A DNA stretch of 64,000 bases from Beta vulgaris subsp. vulgaris (GCF_026745355.1 NC_079209.1:31633444-31697443); one strand, 5' to 3'; numbered from the stretch's first letter, positions 20,475 through 31,918 are shown. The notes: generated from the sequence alone by a model not told the origin. Numbers and translations: made by a program.

Positions 20475-20790
20475 AGGGCTGCGCTAGTTTGAACTAGCGC
20501 AGCCCTTCAAATGTAGAAGGGTTGCGCTAATTCAAAAAGCGCAACCCTTCTTTCATAGAAGGGGCTGCCCTTTTATGAAAGAAGGGCTGCGCTTTTTAGA
20601 GCTAGCGCCCTTTTATCTTGAAGGGCTGCGCTTTTTGTCAACTAGCACAGCCCTTCTTACTTGAAGGGCTGCGCTGGACTAGCGCAGCCCTACTTGAAAA
20701 CTGAAGGGCTGCTATGGAAAGGGCTGCCCTCAAAAAGCGCAGCCCTACATGCCATTTTCAGCGCAACCCTACTTCTTTTTTCCACTAGTG
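20475..20790. repeat. CACTA-2 right subterminal motif array
   Basis: About a dozen AGGGCTGCGCT / AGCGCAGCCCT motifs in both orientations lead to the terminal TTTTTTCCACTAGTG. Mirror of the 11088-11330 array; presumed TnpA binding region. Confidence 0.85.
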
Positions 20791-21273
20791 AGTATTAGAT
20801 TAAGGATCATTTAGTGGTGGCCTATTAAAATTAGAAACATATTGAGCTTGTTCTATATTAGCATATTTTATAGGTAAATGGCCACCCCCACATATATCAC
20901 ATATCATAGTAGAAGAAGACACATAATTGACATTAATCAGTCTAGTAAACAAATTTACTAAGTTGTCCACTTTTGCATTTAACATGTTTATTCCTTCTAC
21001 TTCATACTTATCACCAGTTCTCCTTAGTTTATTTCGATCATTAGACTAGCGTAATTATTAGAAGTGATTTCTTCTAGTAATCTATTAACTACATTAGTGG
21101 TTTTACCCATTATAGCATCTTCTACAATTACATCTATAACTATTGTAACATATTCATTCAGACCATTATTAAAAGTTTGCACAAGCAACCAATCTGGGAC
21201 ACCATGGTGAGGACATTGACGTTGTAATTGTTTAAATATATCCCAAGCCTCATCCATTCTTCTGTATGAAACT
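20791..21273 (-). pseudogene. Athila copy 2 gag, N-terminal and zinc-knuckle segment
   Basis: Minus-strand codons 21257-21024 encode DEAWDIFKQLQRQCPHHGVP and DWLLVQTFNNGLNEYVTIVI, the C-terminal half of the Retrotrans_gag domain. Codons 20985-20800 encode the zinc knuckle CDICGGGHLPIKY, in which the final Cys has become Tyr. It continues the segment at 10741-11087 across CACTA-2. Gag is cut again at 21274 by the 3' end of LINE B, so the N-terminus is not present. Confidence 0.8.
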
Positions 21274-22021
21274 AGTTTTTTTTAAAGGAAACGTTCGACA
21301 GAGAATTTTATTGCAAATCATATTCTGCCAAAGTTGTGATAGTTTAAGGAATTAGAATCATACAAACAAGTTCAGAAGCTCCATGAGTTTCCCACCTTAC
21401 CGCTAAGTGGGCTACAGTATTTCTGACCCTTTCAACATGTGAAAAACGAAAACTATTAAAGGACTTAAGCATTCTCATTCTAAATTAAGAAAATTGGCGA
21501 AACACCATCACCTTCCTTGTGCATCGATTGAACCACAGCAAGGGCACCGCACTCTAACCACACGTTGTCGTAGCCTGATCTACATGCAATGAGAAGACCG
21601 TACCTGACCGCTTCAGCTTCCGCCACGGTCGAGTTTCCATCTCCAACAATTTGTTTTGTGGCCATCATTAGTACCGAGCCAACATCATCTCGTACAACAA
21701 CCCCCAAACTCACATATCTTCTTGCTATTATGTGGGCATCCACATTTATTTTGAGAACACCAGTAGGAGGTTTTACCCAACGAGTTGCCGATACATTACG
21801 TTTTGTACATAGTGGCGAGCACACCTACTACAACCATCATTTGCATATTCACAAACTCGTGTGCATATGTGACTTTATTTCGGCAGAACCACATAGCCCA
21901 AGCGACTGTCACGGTTTCGTGCACTTCCTCCATTTTCATCTTGCATTCTTTCTTTCCCACAAAACCAACTTCTCATCAAATGATCCGTCAGGTGTAGCCC
22001 TTATCATATTAGTATGTTTGT
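21274..22021 (-). mobile_element. LINE B segment 1: RNase H and 3' end
   Basis: The plus-strand T-run at 21274-21281 is the complement of the A-tail and marks LINE B insertion into Athila copy 2 gag. Minus-strand codons 21824-21480 encode an RVT_3 RNase H domain (WVKPPTGVLKINVDAHI, GVVVRDDVGSV, AEAEAVRYGLLIA, ECGALAVVQ). Upstream codons (about 21975-21840) read EEVHETVTVAWAMWFCRNKV, the spacer after zf-RVT. The reading continues at 32392 beyond the Tat insertion. The five bases TTTGT at 22017-22021 are the target duplication of that insertion. Confidence 0.85.
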
Positions 22022-22494
22022 TGTTTCGGTTACGGAATGGTGGCAGACCTAAGAGAAGTCCGTCAGTGATTGAGGGTCGTACAGGAATAGTGAACTGCAA
22101 AAGAACAAACGTGAGCTACTCTCGGGCGGGGCACGAGGAAACCCCCTCTGACGCTCAAGTCAGCAAGTGCCCAATAAGGATTAGAGAAATAAAGCTAGAG
22201 AGAGTCGAAGATTATTTTTAGTATGAGATAATGTACCTGGCGAAGTAGTACCTTTGGGATATTTATAGTAGTACTATTCATCTGACAGGATGAGTAATTC
22301 TTTAACACGTGTACAACTGTGATGAGTCTGTCTAGAGGAAAGATTCCCTTATTTTGTCATTCTCGCTGGCCGCAAAGGCCGTCTTGGTCCACATCCAAAG
22401 AAGACATGTCATGCTTTGATAAGTTTGCGCCCGGAGGCGTTTCTTGTCGGACTCACTGCCATGTCCGACAATGGACTTGGGTGACACCCATACT
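22022..22494 (-). repeat. 3' LTR of Tat element
   Basis: 473 bp, TGTTTCGG to CCCATACT (the final A of the other LTR is T here). Adjacent inward sequence on the minus strand, GTTGTGGGGGCTAGTAG, is the polypurine tract (about 22495-22512). Confidence 0.93.
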
Positions 22495-22512
22495 ACTAGC
22501 CCCCACAACATC
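22495..22512 (-). promoter_or_regulatory. Polypurine tract of Tat element
   Basis: Minus strand TTGTGGGGGCTAGTAGT immediately before the 3' LTR; primes plus-strand DNA synthesis in LTR retrotransposons. Confidence 0.65.
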
Positions 22513-22838
22513 ATTAGGGGAAGTGATCGTCATTGATGTTCACTCTGAGGACGCGAATGAATTTTGCATGCTTTTTTAGGTAGTTACTCTGATATTGCCA
22601 TGTGTTGACGTGGGATAAGTTGTGGATTTTAAAAAGTGCAATCATTACTGCTTCCGGAATCCCGCTCATTTTTCCCTTTATGATTTATTAGGGTGTGCTG
22701 TGGGGATAACATTTAGCAGTGATCTAGGGTATCAGTTAATGCGTTTTAAAATCCTTATTGTTAATTTTGGTAATTAAAAGCGAAATTTTCTTTTCTTTAT
22801 TTTTCACTTAACTTCTTCGTCATCTTTCAACCGTTTTC

Positions 22839-22848
22839 TATATATGGT
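22839..22848 (+). promoter_or_regulatory. TATA-like box upstream of antisense gene
   Basis: CTATATATGG on the plus strand, followed by a pyrimidine-rich leader and the first in-frame ATG of the antisense gene at 23196. Such a box is what an independent promoter for the gene would need; no experimental support. Confidence 0.45.
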
Positions 22849-23195
22849 TTTCTCAAGACTTCGAAGCTCCTTTTTTCTCACCATAACAACATATTTCTTG
22901 CTCAAATTTCTCAAAAGGCCATTTTACCACATCTCATTCACTACTTTTGAGGAATTTCCCCAAATTTCGGTTCTTTTTCTGGGTTTTGTTTGAGGGTTTA
23001 CTTTTTTACTTCCGCCTTTTTCCGGTGAGTTCTTAGTTCTCCGGCGTTGTTGGACTGATATTTTCCTCCTACTGCACCTTGGGGAACTTTTCTCGTACTT
23101 TACGAGGCTAGCTTCATCTTCTCCGGTCGATTTTCTGGCGAGATTTCCTTCATATTTCGGGCGAGATTTTCCCTGTATTTTCCTTACTTAGAACT

Positions 23196-25975
23196 ATGTT
23201 AGACCATTCAGAGAGTCAAAAAACATTAAGCAGTGAATTTATGTTCCAAAGTGACCCCTCTTCTCCTTCTTCCCATGATGACGGACAAAGTTCGTCAGTT
23301 TCTAGCCCCAGAGAAGGACAGACTCGTCTTCTAGCTGACCTGCCCCTTACGTTCGATATGGGAAAAGAGCTTAGGTCTAAGTTTCTTAACAATCGTTCTA
23401 CTCCTGAGCAAGAAAACTTAACTAGTTAATATTTGTCTGTGAGAATGAGTGGTGATAAACAGACGTTTAGGGAGTTAGGACACCAAATTTTAGCTTGCAG
23501 GACCGTTGGGAATCCCCCTCCTGATGTTGCTCTCGGTCTTGATGTCCAACCCTTGAGGGATCATGCTTGGCTTGATAGCTTATCGGATGTCGGGGTCGTG
23601 GCGGATAGTAGCTTTTACGATCACCTTGCTCGTGATTTCGGCCCAACTCATCTTCCTGTTGTTGATTTAGGTTCAGATAACGACTCTAGATTGCCAACAT
23701 GGATGAGGCTGGCACTGGTCCTTCTAATTCCAGTCGAGAGCCGCCATTCGCCGCACCAAGATCGCCATTGGTGAGAGTCCTAGCATGGCTCCCACTTCTC
23801 GTCCCGAGCCTATTCTTGACTCGGACGATGTTCTACATTATGGGATTTGGCTGCCCTTAGACTATAGCATTAGTCCAAAGAATACGACCATTTGCAAGAA
23901 TTAGAGAGAGTACATCTTCCAACTGAACTATTGTCGGGTTGCTGAAGAGCTGTATGGCTTCCCGACCGACTACAAATTGGTGATCCCGACCGAGGGATCG
24001 AAAGTAACTGATTGTCTGGTAGGGTACGTTGCTATTTATGCCCAACATCTCGAATTTGGGCTGTGCTTTCCTATGGACCTTGTTTTGGTAAAATTTTTGA
24101 AGGCCTTCAACGTCTATCTTGCCCAACGGACACTTGGTCGTGAGGAATCTAATTGCGTACGTTTGGGTTTGCCGGTACTTGGATTTTCTTGAGAGCCTTA
24201 ACCTTTTTCGCCGACTTCATTGGTTGTGGAGGAACGGGTCTGCTGAGAAGGGTTGGTGGTCATTGATAACGACCAAGGATAAGCTGACTGTCTACCCAAA
24301 ATTAACTGGGTTGAAGGGTTGGCGGCCAGCTTTTTACTGGCTAAAGCTGCCGGCCAATTTTCCTCTCCGCCGACATTTCATGAAGCTGATCATTAGGATG
24401 GAGGATATTTTGTCATATGGGTTGTTCGTGGAAGAGCAGGGGGCCTTTGATTACTTCGAGTTCGAGGTGGGGACTGTAGGCATTGAAGATGGTGAAGAAG
24501 CTGAGGCACAGATTCCATGTACTTGGATTCCAAATGCTCTGTACATTCTCAGGCATGAGCCCTTGTCTTCCCTTTTCCTATGTCGGACTCACCCAGAAGG
24601 TGTGTGCCCTGACTTTTGGTCTGTTTTTAATTTTATAAGGGTGCCGATAGCTTGGATCTTGAGGAGTTAGGCTTAGAAAAAGGTTTAAAAATAATGTCTA
24701 AAACTTCTGAGGATCCAGTTCTTGATTACGACACTATTTACGGCCTCACGGGAGGTTCGCGAGGTGCTAACCGCAATCGTGGTGGTCGTTCTGCTGGCCA
24801 GACTGTTTGTTGCGTTGGGTGGACACAAGGTCGGGCTCTTGGTAGGGGGAGCATACCCCTTCCCAGCGAGTTGTTTAGGTCCCGTTTAATAGGGGCGGCG
24901 GCAGTGTCAGCCGTAGGCGCCCCGAGAGGCTGATGTGGAGGTCCCTCAGAAGCGACAAACGGTGGAGGTTGCTTCTGTGTTCGAGACACCAATGAGGATT
25001 CTTGAGATTCAGATTGACTCTCCTACCCAAAATTTAACTTCCGTCATCCCTCAGGCGTATCCTTTAAGTGCTGCTATTATTAGTATTGAGACGACAATGG
25101 GATCTGGCTCATCTCTACGCCAGAGGATCTATGAGATTCTTAGTGCTCCGAGCTTCCTCTCGGATCTGGGTCCGGGAATCTTTTTTCGGATCCATGAATG
25201 GATTGAGAAGGAGTTAACCCTTTGTACCGTTGTTAAGGCTACCTTATCTCGCCCCCAACTACTCCGGATAATTATATCTGTCGAGCTGGGATGTGAGGGA
25301 AGATGAGTTTCTTTACGCAGATATCCCTGCTAACGGCGGCACTTAGGGCTACCGTCTTTTTAAGGGCCTCTAGCTACCGATAGATCGTCCAACTGTCAAG
25401 TTAGTGGCGCTTGCGGCCTAACTCGCCCATGACTTGGCTGTGGTAAGATTCCTATTGCCTTTTTTTTTATCTTTGTTTAATAATTTCTTTTTCTTTCTCC
25501 TCTTTTTTGTAGTCCACCAACTCTGCTATGGAGCTGATAGAGCAGTCATTAAGTATCAGCATGTAGCCGAGAGCTTTGAGCAAGCCAGCAAGGATCATTA
25601 GTCTCAGCTCGACGCTGTTGTGACTCGTGCCGATAAACTGCAATTGGACCTGGATGCTAAGAAGGCAGCTAAGGTCGAGACTGATAAAGAGTTGGCGGAC
25701 CTCCGTCTGAAGGCTGAGAAGCTACAGGAGGCCGAGAACGAAAAAGATGAATTGGAGCTGGCTTTGAAGGCTGCCAAGGAGGAGGCGACTGCTGCTAGTG
25801 AAAAGGTAAGTCTGATGTCGGTCGCCTTAGTGTGGCTGACTTCAAGAAGTCCGATGAGTTTGTCGGACTCTTGGGAGAGAGATATGACGAAGGCTGGGTG
25901 GCCGCGAAGAGATGTGTCTACCATACCCATCCGACTCTGGACTGGGAGCATAAGGCACTCACACTCATCCTCTTG
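23196..25975 (+). pseudogene. Antisense extra gene (aORF) with Transposase_28-like domain
   Basis: The gene opens with a Ser/Pro-rich acidic N-terminus (MLDHSESQKTLSSEF). The Transposase_28 (putative gypsy-type transposon) core lies at about 23930-24640: VAEELYGFPTDYKLVIPTEG, VGYVAIYAQHLEFGLCFPMD, LVKFLKAFNVYLAQ, WFYL-like LKGWRPAFYWLKLP. A Gly/Arg linker (24740-24930) follows, then a coiled-coil (25620-25805; KKAAKVETDKELADLRLKAE) and a C-terminal FKKSDEFVGLLGERYDEGW block (about 25845-25905). A plant intron fits at 25443-25512 (GTAAGA...TTTTTTGTAG). Frames shift near 23430, 23775-23900, 24130, 24930 and 25806, with stops at 23427 and 23901. Known aORFs of Tat elements have this place, orientation and domain; the function is not established. 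Confidence 0.8.
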
Positions 25976-26606
25976 ATAGCGAGTCGTTCATATGCTATGA
26001 GGACGTGATTAACAACCTCCTACCGGCCACTGCGGATGAAGAGGGGCCACCTTCTTGAAGACTTTGGCTGTATTCTCCTGCCTCTTCAGGCTCTTCTATG
26101 GCTTCTAACAACGTTTAATTTTGTGGCTTCTCATTGTAATATTCTGCTTTTGAATTCATCCCATTACTCTTGCAACATAGTACTTTGCGTTTAGCCTATC
26201 ATTTGGTTTATGATTCTTACTAGGCCTGTCATATGTCCGTGATCACACAACCTATTATTCGGCTTATCATTTTCATTAGGCCTGTTATATGGTCGTTAGG
26301 CGTACTTTGAGCCTGTCAAATGGCTTATTATTTGCACTGGGCTGTTACATGGCCGTTAGTGTAATTTTGAGACTATTAGCTTGCTATATTCTTTTGCATT
26401 GGGCATGCTCTATGGCCGTTAGTGTGCTTTTGAGCCCGTCATTAAACTATATTTTTTGCATTGGGTCTGTTATATGGTCGATATTTGACTTATCAACGTT
26501 ATGTTAATAAAAAAATTTATATACAAGAAATAAGATAGATAGAATGCTTGCGACCATTTGTATTATTAATATAACAAGCATGGCTCTCGGCCAATTACAT
26601 ATCATT

Positions 26607-27635
26607 TCAAACATAATACTTCTTTAGGACGCTAACATTCCAATAGTTTTTCATCTCTCTATCATCCATTCCTTTCAAAATGAAGAAGCCTCGTGCAAGC
26701 TTCTTGGCTATGATATATGGTTCTTCCCAGTTAGCCGTAAGTTTTCCTTCTGCATGCGCCTTTCCCGTGGCAATCGTTCTTCTCAGGACTAAGTCGCCCA
26801 CTTTTAACGACCTTTTTCTAGTACCTTTCTATTATAGGCTTTACTGATATTGTCTTTATAAGCTTTCGCTTTCAATTCTGCCATCAGCCTTACTTCTAGG
26901 AGAAAGTCCAGATTTCCCCTAAGTGCCTGATCGTTTTACTCCAGGATCTTGAGCTTTATTCGATAGGAGGGAACCCCACTTCTACTGGCAACACTGCCTC
27001 TGCTCCAAAGGGCAATCTGAAAGGTCTTTCTCCCGTTGCTTCCTTCTCAGTTGTCCTATTTTTCCCATAGCACTGTCAGCACCATCTCGACCCATCAACC
27101 TCCGCTTGCCCATTGCTCTAGGCGTGACATAATGCTGAGTATGTGAATTTTACCTTGAAGTTTATAAGGAAAGCTTGTATTGGCCGGCAGTCAAATTGGA
27201 CGACGTGATCAAAGACGATGGCCATAAGGATGTCAAATTTGGTCATGATGTTTTGCCAGATGAACCTTCGTATCTGGTTTGCTTTGATTTTCGCTGTCGG
27301 CTCAGCCTTTATCTACTTCGTAAAAATAGTCAATCCCTATAATGAGAAATCGCTTACCTTCAGTTGCGGTTGTGAATGGTCCCATAATGTCCATCCCCCA
27401 TTAGGCAAAGGGTATCAGACACAGTGCACTTGTCACATTTTTTCATGTAACTCTAAGCATACACTGGCATACTTGGCCAATAGTTACATGCTCTTAGTGC
27501 TTTTAATGCCACAACTTTTCCTCCTATATGATTGCCACAGATGCCTTCGTGTATTTCCTCCATAATCTTCATGGACTCCATTGTTGTTGCGCACTTTAAC
27601 AACGGTAGGCTGAATGAATTTTTGTACAATTCTCC
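26607..27635 (-). pseudogene. Tat integrase remnant
   Basis: The minus-strand frame 26801-26607 encodes the C-terminal GPY-like region (GDLVLRRTIATGKAHAEGKL, WEEPYIIAKKL, LKKYYV). Upstream, in several frames, come FGAEAVLPVEVGFPSYRIK (about 26980), core pieces with CDKCT near 27400 (zinc finger end) and VVQFDCRPIQAF near 27190. The conserved order zinc finger, core, C-terminal domain is still readable but with many stops. Confidence 0.7.
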
Positions 27636-28220
27636 TTAATACATAATGTACCAGCTTGCTTGCCGCTTCAACTTCTTTGCGGACATCTGATCCCTAGGGA
27701 GTGCCCCTGTTAGCTTGTATTCCACCAGTTCACTGAACCATTCTCCTTGCTGGTTTCTATTGTTGACGGTCACTATTTTCTCTCTGATGCTATTTTCTTT
27801 TAACATGTCGACCAACACAGTTCTTTCAATGTTGAACGAATCTGAGCTAGCTTGTTTTGATAGTGCATCCGCTTTTATTTTCTCAGCCCTATGGATGGCA
27901 TTGACTTCAAATTATTCTAGCTGATGAATTACTTCCTTAGCTTTCTCAACGTACTTCTGCATGTTCGCTTCTTTGACTTCAAATTTTCTCGGAGTTGGCC
28001 ACTCACTTATTGTGAGTCCGTTTTTAAAGACCCACTATTCGCCCCGGATGCTATACATATTTTCAGACCAGCAATAGTTTATCACGTATTCGTAAGTATT
28101 CCCTTTAGGGCTTGTCATCCCAATCTCGGTACTGGCACCACTCACTGCTGAAGATCCGTCCACTTCTAGCAACCAAGTTTCTTTATCAATCACTTCCGCT
28201 TCTTCATATGAAGCTTCCAC
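27636..28220 (-). pseudogene. Second, archaeal-type RNase H of Tat element
   Basis: WLLEVDGSSAVSGASTEIGM at about 28172-28113 has the LxVDGS start of the additional RNase H found in Tat elements. Codons near 27905-27830 read RAEKIKADALSKQAS, its C-terminal block (usually R..N..AD.LSKLA). Codons 27818-27636 form the tether to the integrase. Intervening frames are broken. Confidence 0.7.
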
Positions 28221-28302
28221 TACGTACGAAGTCCGCTAAAGCTTGTGCTCTCATAGCGGTTCTCAGCTTATATTGAATGTCCTACTTTGATAATTCTACA
28301 AC

Positions 28303-28722
28303 CTATTTCAGTAGACGTCCTAAACTTTCCATCTTCTGCAAAGCTTTTTCTAACGGCTGATTGGTCAAGACCTGAATAGGATGACAATCCAAATAGGGCC
28401 TCAGTTTCCTTGCCGCTATGATAACTGCCAGTGTCATTTTCTCTACAAACTGGTAGCGACTTTTCGGACCGTTGAGGATATGGCTGACAAAGTATATGGG
28501 CTCCTGCTTCTTTTCCTTATCCACGAATAACACGGTCGTGACTGTTTTGGGAGAGGTTGAGATATATAAATGCAGTATATCTCTCGTCTCAAGCCTTGTT
28601 ATAGTTGATAAACTTTTCAAATGCTCCTTAACTACTGAGAAGGCTTCACTTTGCTTTGTTCCCCATTCGAATTTCTTATTCCCCCTAAACAGTGCGAAGA
28701 ATGGTAAGGCTTTGTAGGCCAA
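28303..28722 (-). pseudogene. First RNase H domain of Tat element (RT-RNase H)
   Basis: An open frame of 139 codons encodes FEWGTKQSEAFSVVKEHLKS, LHLYISTSPKTVTTVLFVDK, QEPIYFVSHILNG and YQFVEKMTLAVIIAARKLRP, ending LTNQPLEKALQKMESLGRLL. In this lineage this domain is partly degenerate and is followed by the second RNase H. The expected first catalytic Asp of ...LYLAVSD is replaced in LYISTSPK. Confidence 0.8.
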
Positions 28723-28804
28723 TTTTGAGATAAATCAGGTTAGTGCTGCCATTCTTCCCGTCAAACTCTTTGACGCTTTTTGGCTCAAGAAAATCAATGA
28801 TTGC

Positions 28805-29361
28805 TCAGGCCTTATCCGGGTTCGCGTCGATACCCTCTTTGCTTACCATGAATCCCAAGAAATTCTCGGTTCTTACTCTAAAGACACATTTCTTTGGGTT
28901 GAGCTTCATCTTGTACTTTCTTAGCGTACTATAGGTTTTTTCAAGGTCGCTTAGATGTTTACGGTCTGACTTACTTTTTATTATGGAATCATCCACGTAA
29001 ACCACTATATTTCTTCCATTCTGGTTCACGAACACCTTGTCCACCAACTTTTGATATGTTGCGCCTGTGTTTCTGAGGCCAAAGGGCACTGCTTTGTAAT
29101 TATATACCCTGCTATCTGTTATGAATGATGTTTTCTTTATGTCCGCCTCCAGTTGGCTGATCTGGTGGTACCCCAAGACGCGTCCATAAAACTTAGCAAC
29201 CCGTGCCCGCTAGTGGAGTTGACTAGCTGGTCTATTCTGGGTAGAGGGTAGCAATCCTTTGGACAGGCTCTATTCAAGTTTGTGAAATTGACGCACATCC
29301 TCCATTTGCCGTTGGCTTTCTTGACCATAACCACGTTAACCAGCCACTCTGGATCATGCAT
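28805..29361 (-). pseudogene. Reverse transcriptase of Tat element
   Basis: Frames 29361-29137 and 29176-28805 encode WLVNVVMVKKANGKWRMCVN, FTNLNRACPKDCYPLPRIDQ, LLSFMDASWG (frameshift) and MGYHQISQLEADIKKTSFIT, YKAVPFGLRNTGATYQKLVD, then the catalytic IVVYVDDSIIKSK and LNPKKCVFRV. All RT blocks are present; the join near 29140-29176 is shifted. The usual FMDAYSGYHQI is FMDASWG in the first frame. Confidence 0.88.
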
Positions 29362-29399
29362 GGCTCAATGAAATCGGCCGCTAATAGTTTGTCAACTTC

Positions 29400-29600
29400 T
29401 TATTCAATTGCTCTGTTCTTCTCGGCAGAGAAAGCTCTCTTCTTTTGCTTAACTGGACATGTTGCATTATCGACGTTAAGATTATATACCATCACGGTCG
29501 GGTCTATTCCTGACATCTCATCCGCTGAGAACTCGAATACATCGGCGTTTTCTCGGAGGAGAGTCACTAGGTTGAGTCTAACCTCTGGGTCCATGTCCAT
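29400..29600 (-). pseudogene. Protease-RT linker of Tat pol
   Basis: Encodes LVTLLRENADVFEFSADEMS and GIDPTVMVYNLNVD followed by VKQKKRAFSAEKNRAIE, the region just before the RT fingers (typically ...F.AW...DMPGI...HRLNV...PV.QK.R...). It is separated from RT by a stop at about 29397. Confidence 0.75.
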
Positions 29601-29860
29601 CCCGACAGCGACCGTCTTGTTGGGTCATCAACCAACATTTCTTACTTCATCTCCCCATCGAGCTCTAGTCTCGGCCCGTTAGTTGGGCGAAACTCCGAAT
29701 CTTCCATAGAAATCTCAACCTCTTCTTTAATTATTACCTCTTGCATTTCATCCTTTCGCTAAGCTCTCCTTTGTTTCCGCATTAGCGGAATCAGATCTTT
29801 CACTAGAACTCTTCTGGAAGGTTAATTTAAAGCTGTCAAATAACATGACCTTGCCATTTC

Positions 29861-30352
29861 TTAATGTCCTTTCAGTCTTGATGTGGTCCCCCCATAAGAG
29901 ACGTACAACATTGTCAAATGATATGTCGACACGACCCCCTGAACATCATGGATGAAAGGATGTCCTATTATGGCATTGTGTGCCCCTGGCACATCTACTA
30001 CCAAAGATTCCACGATAACATCCCTGACAACTTCATCATCCCCAACTCTTACCGGTAGCATTACTAGCCATTTTGGTACTATTGATGCCCCTATAAATCC
30101 TATCTCTGGATAGTGAACCGGCTTCAAATGCTCCCGGCCAATCATGAGCTTCTTAAATGTTGAGAGATAGAGTATGTTCGCGGAACTGTCATCGTACAAA
30201 ATAGTTCGATGGATTAAGCAATTTGAAACTTTGAGGGTGACCACTAGAGGGTCGTCATGGGGATGGACAACATGTCTAGCATCCTCCAATGTGAATGACA
30301 TGGCTGACATCATCGGTGCTTTCCTCCATTGCATGCTCTCATTGAAGTTCAC
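29861..30352 (-). pseudogene. Tat protease (aspartic, retropepsin-like)
   Basis: An open frame of 163 codons. The block RTILYDDSSANILYLSTFKK corresponds to R.LVD.GSS.NIL, with the catalytic Asp retained (D in YDDSS). VGDDEVVRDVIVESLVVDVP and GAHNAIIGHPFIHDVQGVVS give the flap-side and second conserved block (YNAILGRP). ALEDARHVVHPHDDPLVV-like start precedes it. It would cleave the Gag-Pol precursor. Confidence 0.82.
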
Positions 30353-30358
30353 CAGACT

Positions 30359-31871
30359 TCAATACTCCTTCAAACTCACTTTAACCCCGGACATGCTGCC
30401 TCCATGGATGGGACAACCACTTATTACATGAATCTCGCCAATTCGCGACTGCACGTTCAGATTTGTCGGTTTTTTCAAATCCTCATCCTTAGTCTGATCC
30501 TTATATTGAGTAAGGTAGCCTCTTCTTATAAGGTCCTCTAAATTATCCTTCACGTGTTTGCAAGCTTCTGTTAGGTGTCCATGGTCGCCATGAAAATCGC
30601 ACCACTTGCTTTTATCCCGGTTCTTGTGAAACATTTGTTTTTGACGTTGCCATTTGTCACTGTTCTTATTCAAGGTATATATCTGTGCTCTTGATGTTGT
30701 GAGCTATATGTACGCATCAAATTTTTCTTTTCGTTCGCCCTTTTCACGGTCACTACCCCTCTTGACCATGTTACAATCATGCTTCCTTTCTTTTCGGCCG
30801 CGATCTCCTTCTCGGCCTTTATCTTTCCTCTGCCTATCCTCCCTCCCCTTCTCTGGCTCGTGATTACTCACGGCTCTATCAAACTCTTCACCTCTTATGA
30901 ACTCATTCGCCTTTCCCGAAATTGGTCTAAGAGATGTGAAGGTCTTCTCGCCAAGATAACTTCTAAATGTCGATCCCTTTCTCAAGCCTGTCATTAAAGC
31001 CAATATAGCCACATCTTACTGTAAACGAGGAACGGAGACCACTTCGACATTGAAACGACCAATATAATCCCGCAAGCTTTTAGTTTCGCCTTGCTTGATA
31101 AATAATGGTTCTCTGGTAGTGCGCTCACAGCGCCTATTACTCACAAAATGCGTGCTAAAAGTGGATGATAACTGAGAAAAGCCGGAACTAATACATGGTT
31201 CCAAACTTTTGAACCATATTTGAGCAATTCCAGTGAGAGTGGAAGGAAATACTTTACACCAGATGACATCCACCTGCGTGTAGAGGAACATATAACCTTT
31301 CGTATGCAGTGACGTGGTTATAGGTTCATCCGAGGCATAGGGTGATTCAAGATCTCTAAAATGAAATGGAGAGAGTTTTGGCTTCATCAACAGGTGCCCC
31401 CGGTCGAATAGTTACTAACACCATTGGTGTTGTACTCATGACTGGATTGGCCCTATTAAGGGTTCTTCATATCTAGATTCATCGAGCTGTTTTTTGAGCT
31501 CCCGTCCCTCTCTATTAAGGGAATGCATCTTCCCGATTCGGGTCCCGTCCGCGTTTCTACCGGACATAGCCATTGGTCGCATATGGTTCCCGACCTAAGC
31601 CTTTTGAGAGGGAGCGAGGATTGTTGGGCTGAGGAGTGCCCGTTAGCATATGGATAAAAGACGCTATGGTCTGGAGCTGCTCCGGGGCGTACTGACTCAG
31701 TTGAGCCAAGCTGAATGGAATATTGTTGTGTGGGGTCTGCTCCCCATTTCTCGGTGTCCGAAAGTGGAATTTGGGCGCTCCAATCGGCCTAGTGATCAAG
31801 GGTTTGGAAGACCCCTGTCCGACTTCGAATCCTTGTGGTTCGTGACCAGTGTTGTTATCGGCATCGATCAT
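30359..31871 (-). pseudogene. Tat gag gene in fragments
   Basis: Frames 31871-31557, 31390-31016, 31012-30704 and 30673-30359 follow each other. The second holds the Retrotrans_gag core (WCKVFPSTLTGIAQIWFKSL, GFSQLSSTFSTHFVSNRR, QGETKSLRDYIGRFNVEVV). The third is Arg/Glu/Lys-rich. The fourth carries CDFHGDHGHLTEACKHVKDN, the modified CCHC-like block that this lineage uses, followed by LEDLIRRGYLTQY. Stops and shifts at 31015, 30690-30703 and 31391-31556. Confidence 0.82.
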
Positions 31872-31899
31872 GACTGTTGTTTAGAAAGATAGGAGGTCC

Positions 31900-31918
31900 C
31901 CTCCTTCTAGCGTCAAGT
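31900..31918 (-). promoter_or_regulatory. Primer-binding site region of Tat element
   Basis: Immediately inside the 5' LTR the minus strand reads ACTTGACGCTAGAAGGAGGG, like the TTGGCGC.AGAAGGAGGG leader that follows the 5' LTR of many Tat elements. I cannot say which tRNA it pairs with. Confidence 0.5.

Larger units (their letters stand above)
11088..20790 (+). mobile_element. CACTA-2, full-length En/Spm transposon of 9.7 kb
   Basis: The ends are CACTAGGGGAAAAAA (11088) and TTTTTTCCACTAGTG (ending 20790). The target duplication is AGT (11085-11087 and 20791-20793). It carries the two-gene structure expected of autonomous En/Spm elements: a TNP2-type transposase gene (12504-15766) and a TnpA/Transposase_24 gene (17124-20070), both on the plus strand. 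AGGGCTGCGCTTTT motif arrays occupy both subterminal regions. Both genes are damaged, so it is probably no longer autonomous. Copy 1 of the host gag shows the intact empty site. Confidence 0.92.

Noticed and set aside
20060..20497. Gly/Trp-rich open frame of 145 codons and antisense Pro/His-rich frames
   Set aside because: Translations of the G-rich tract; low complexity, overlapping in three frames.
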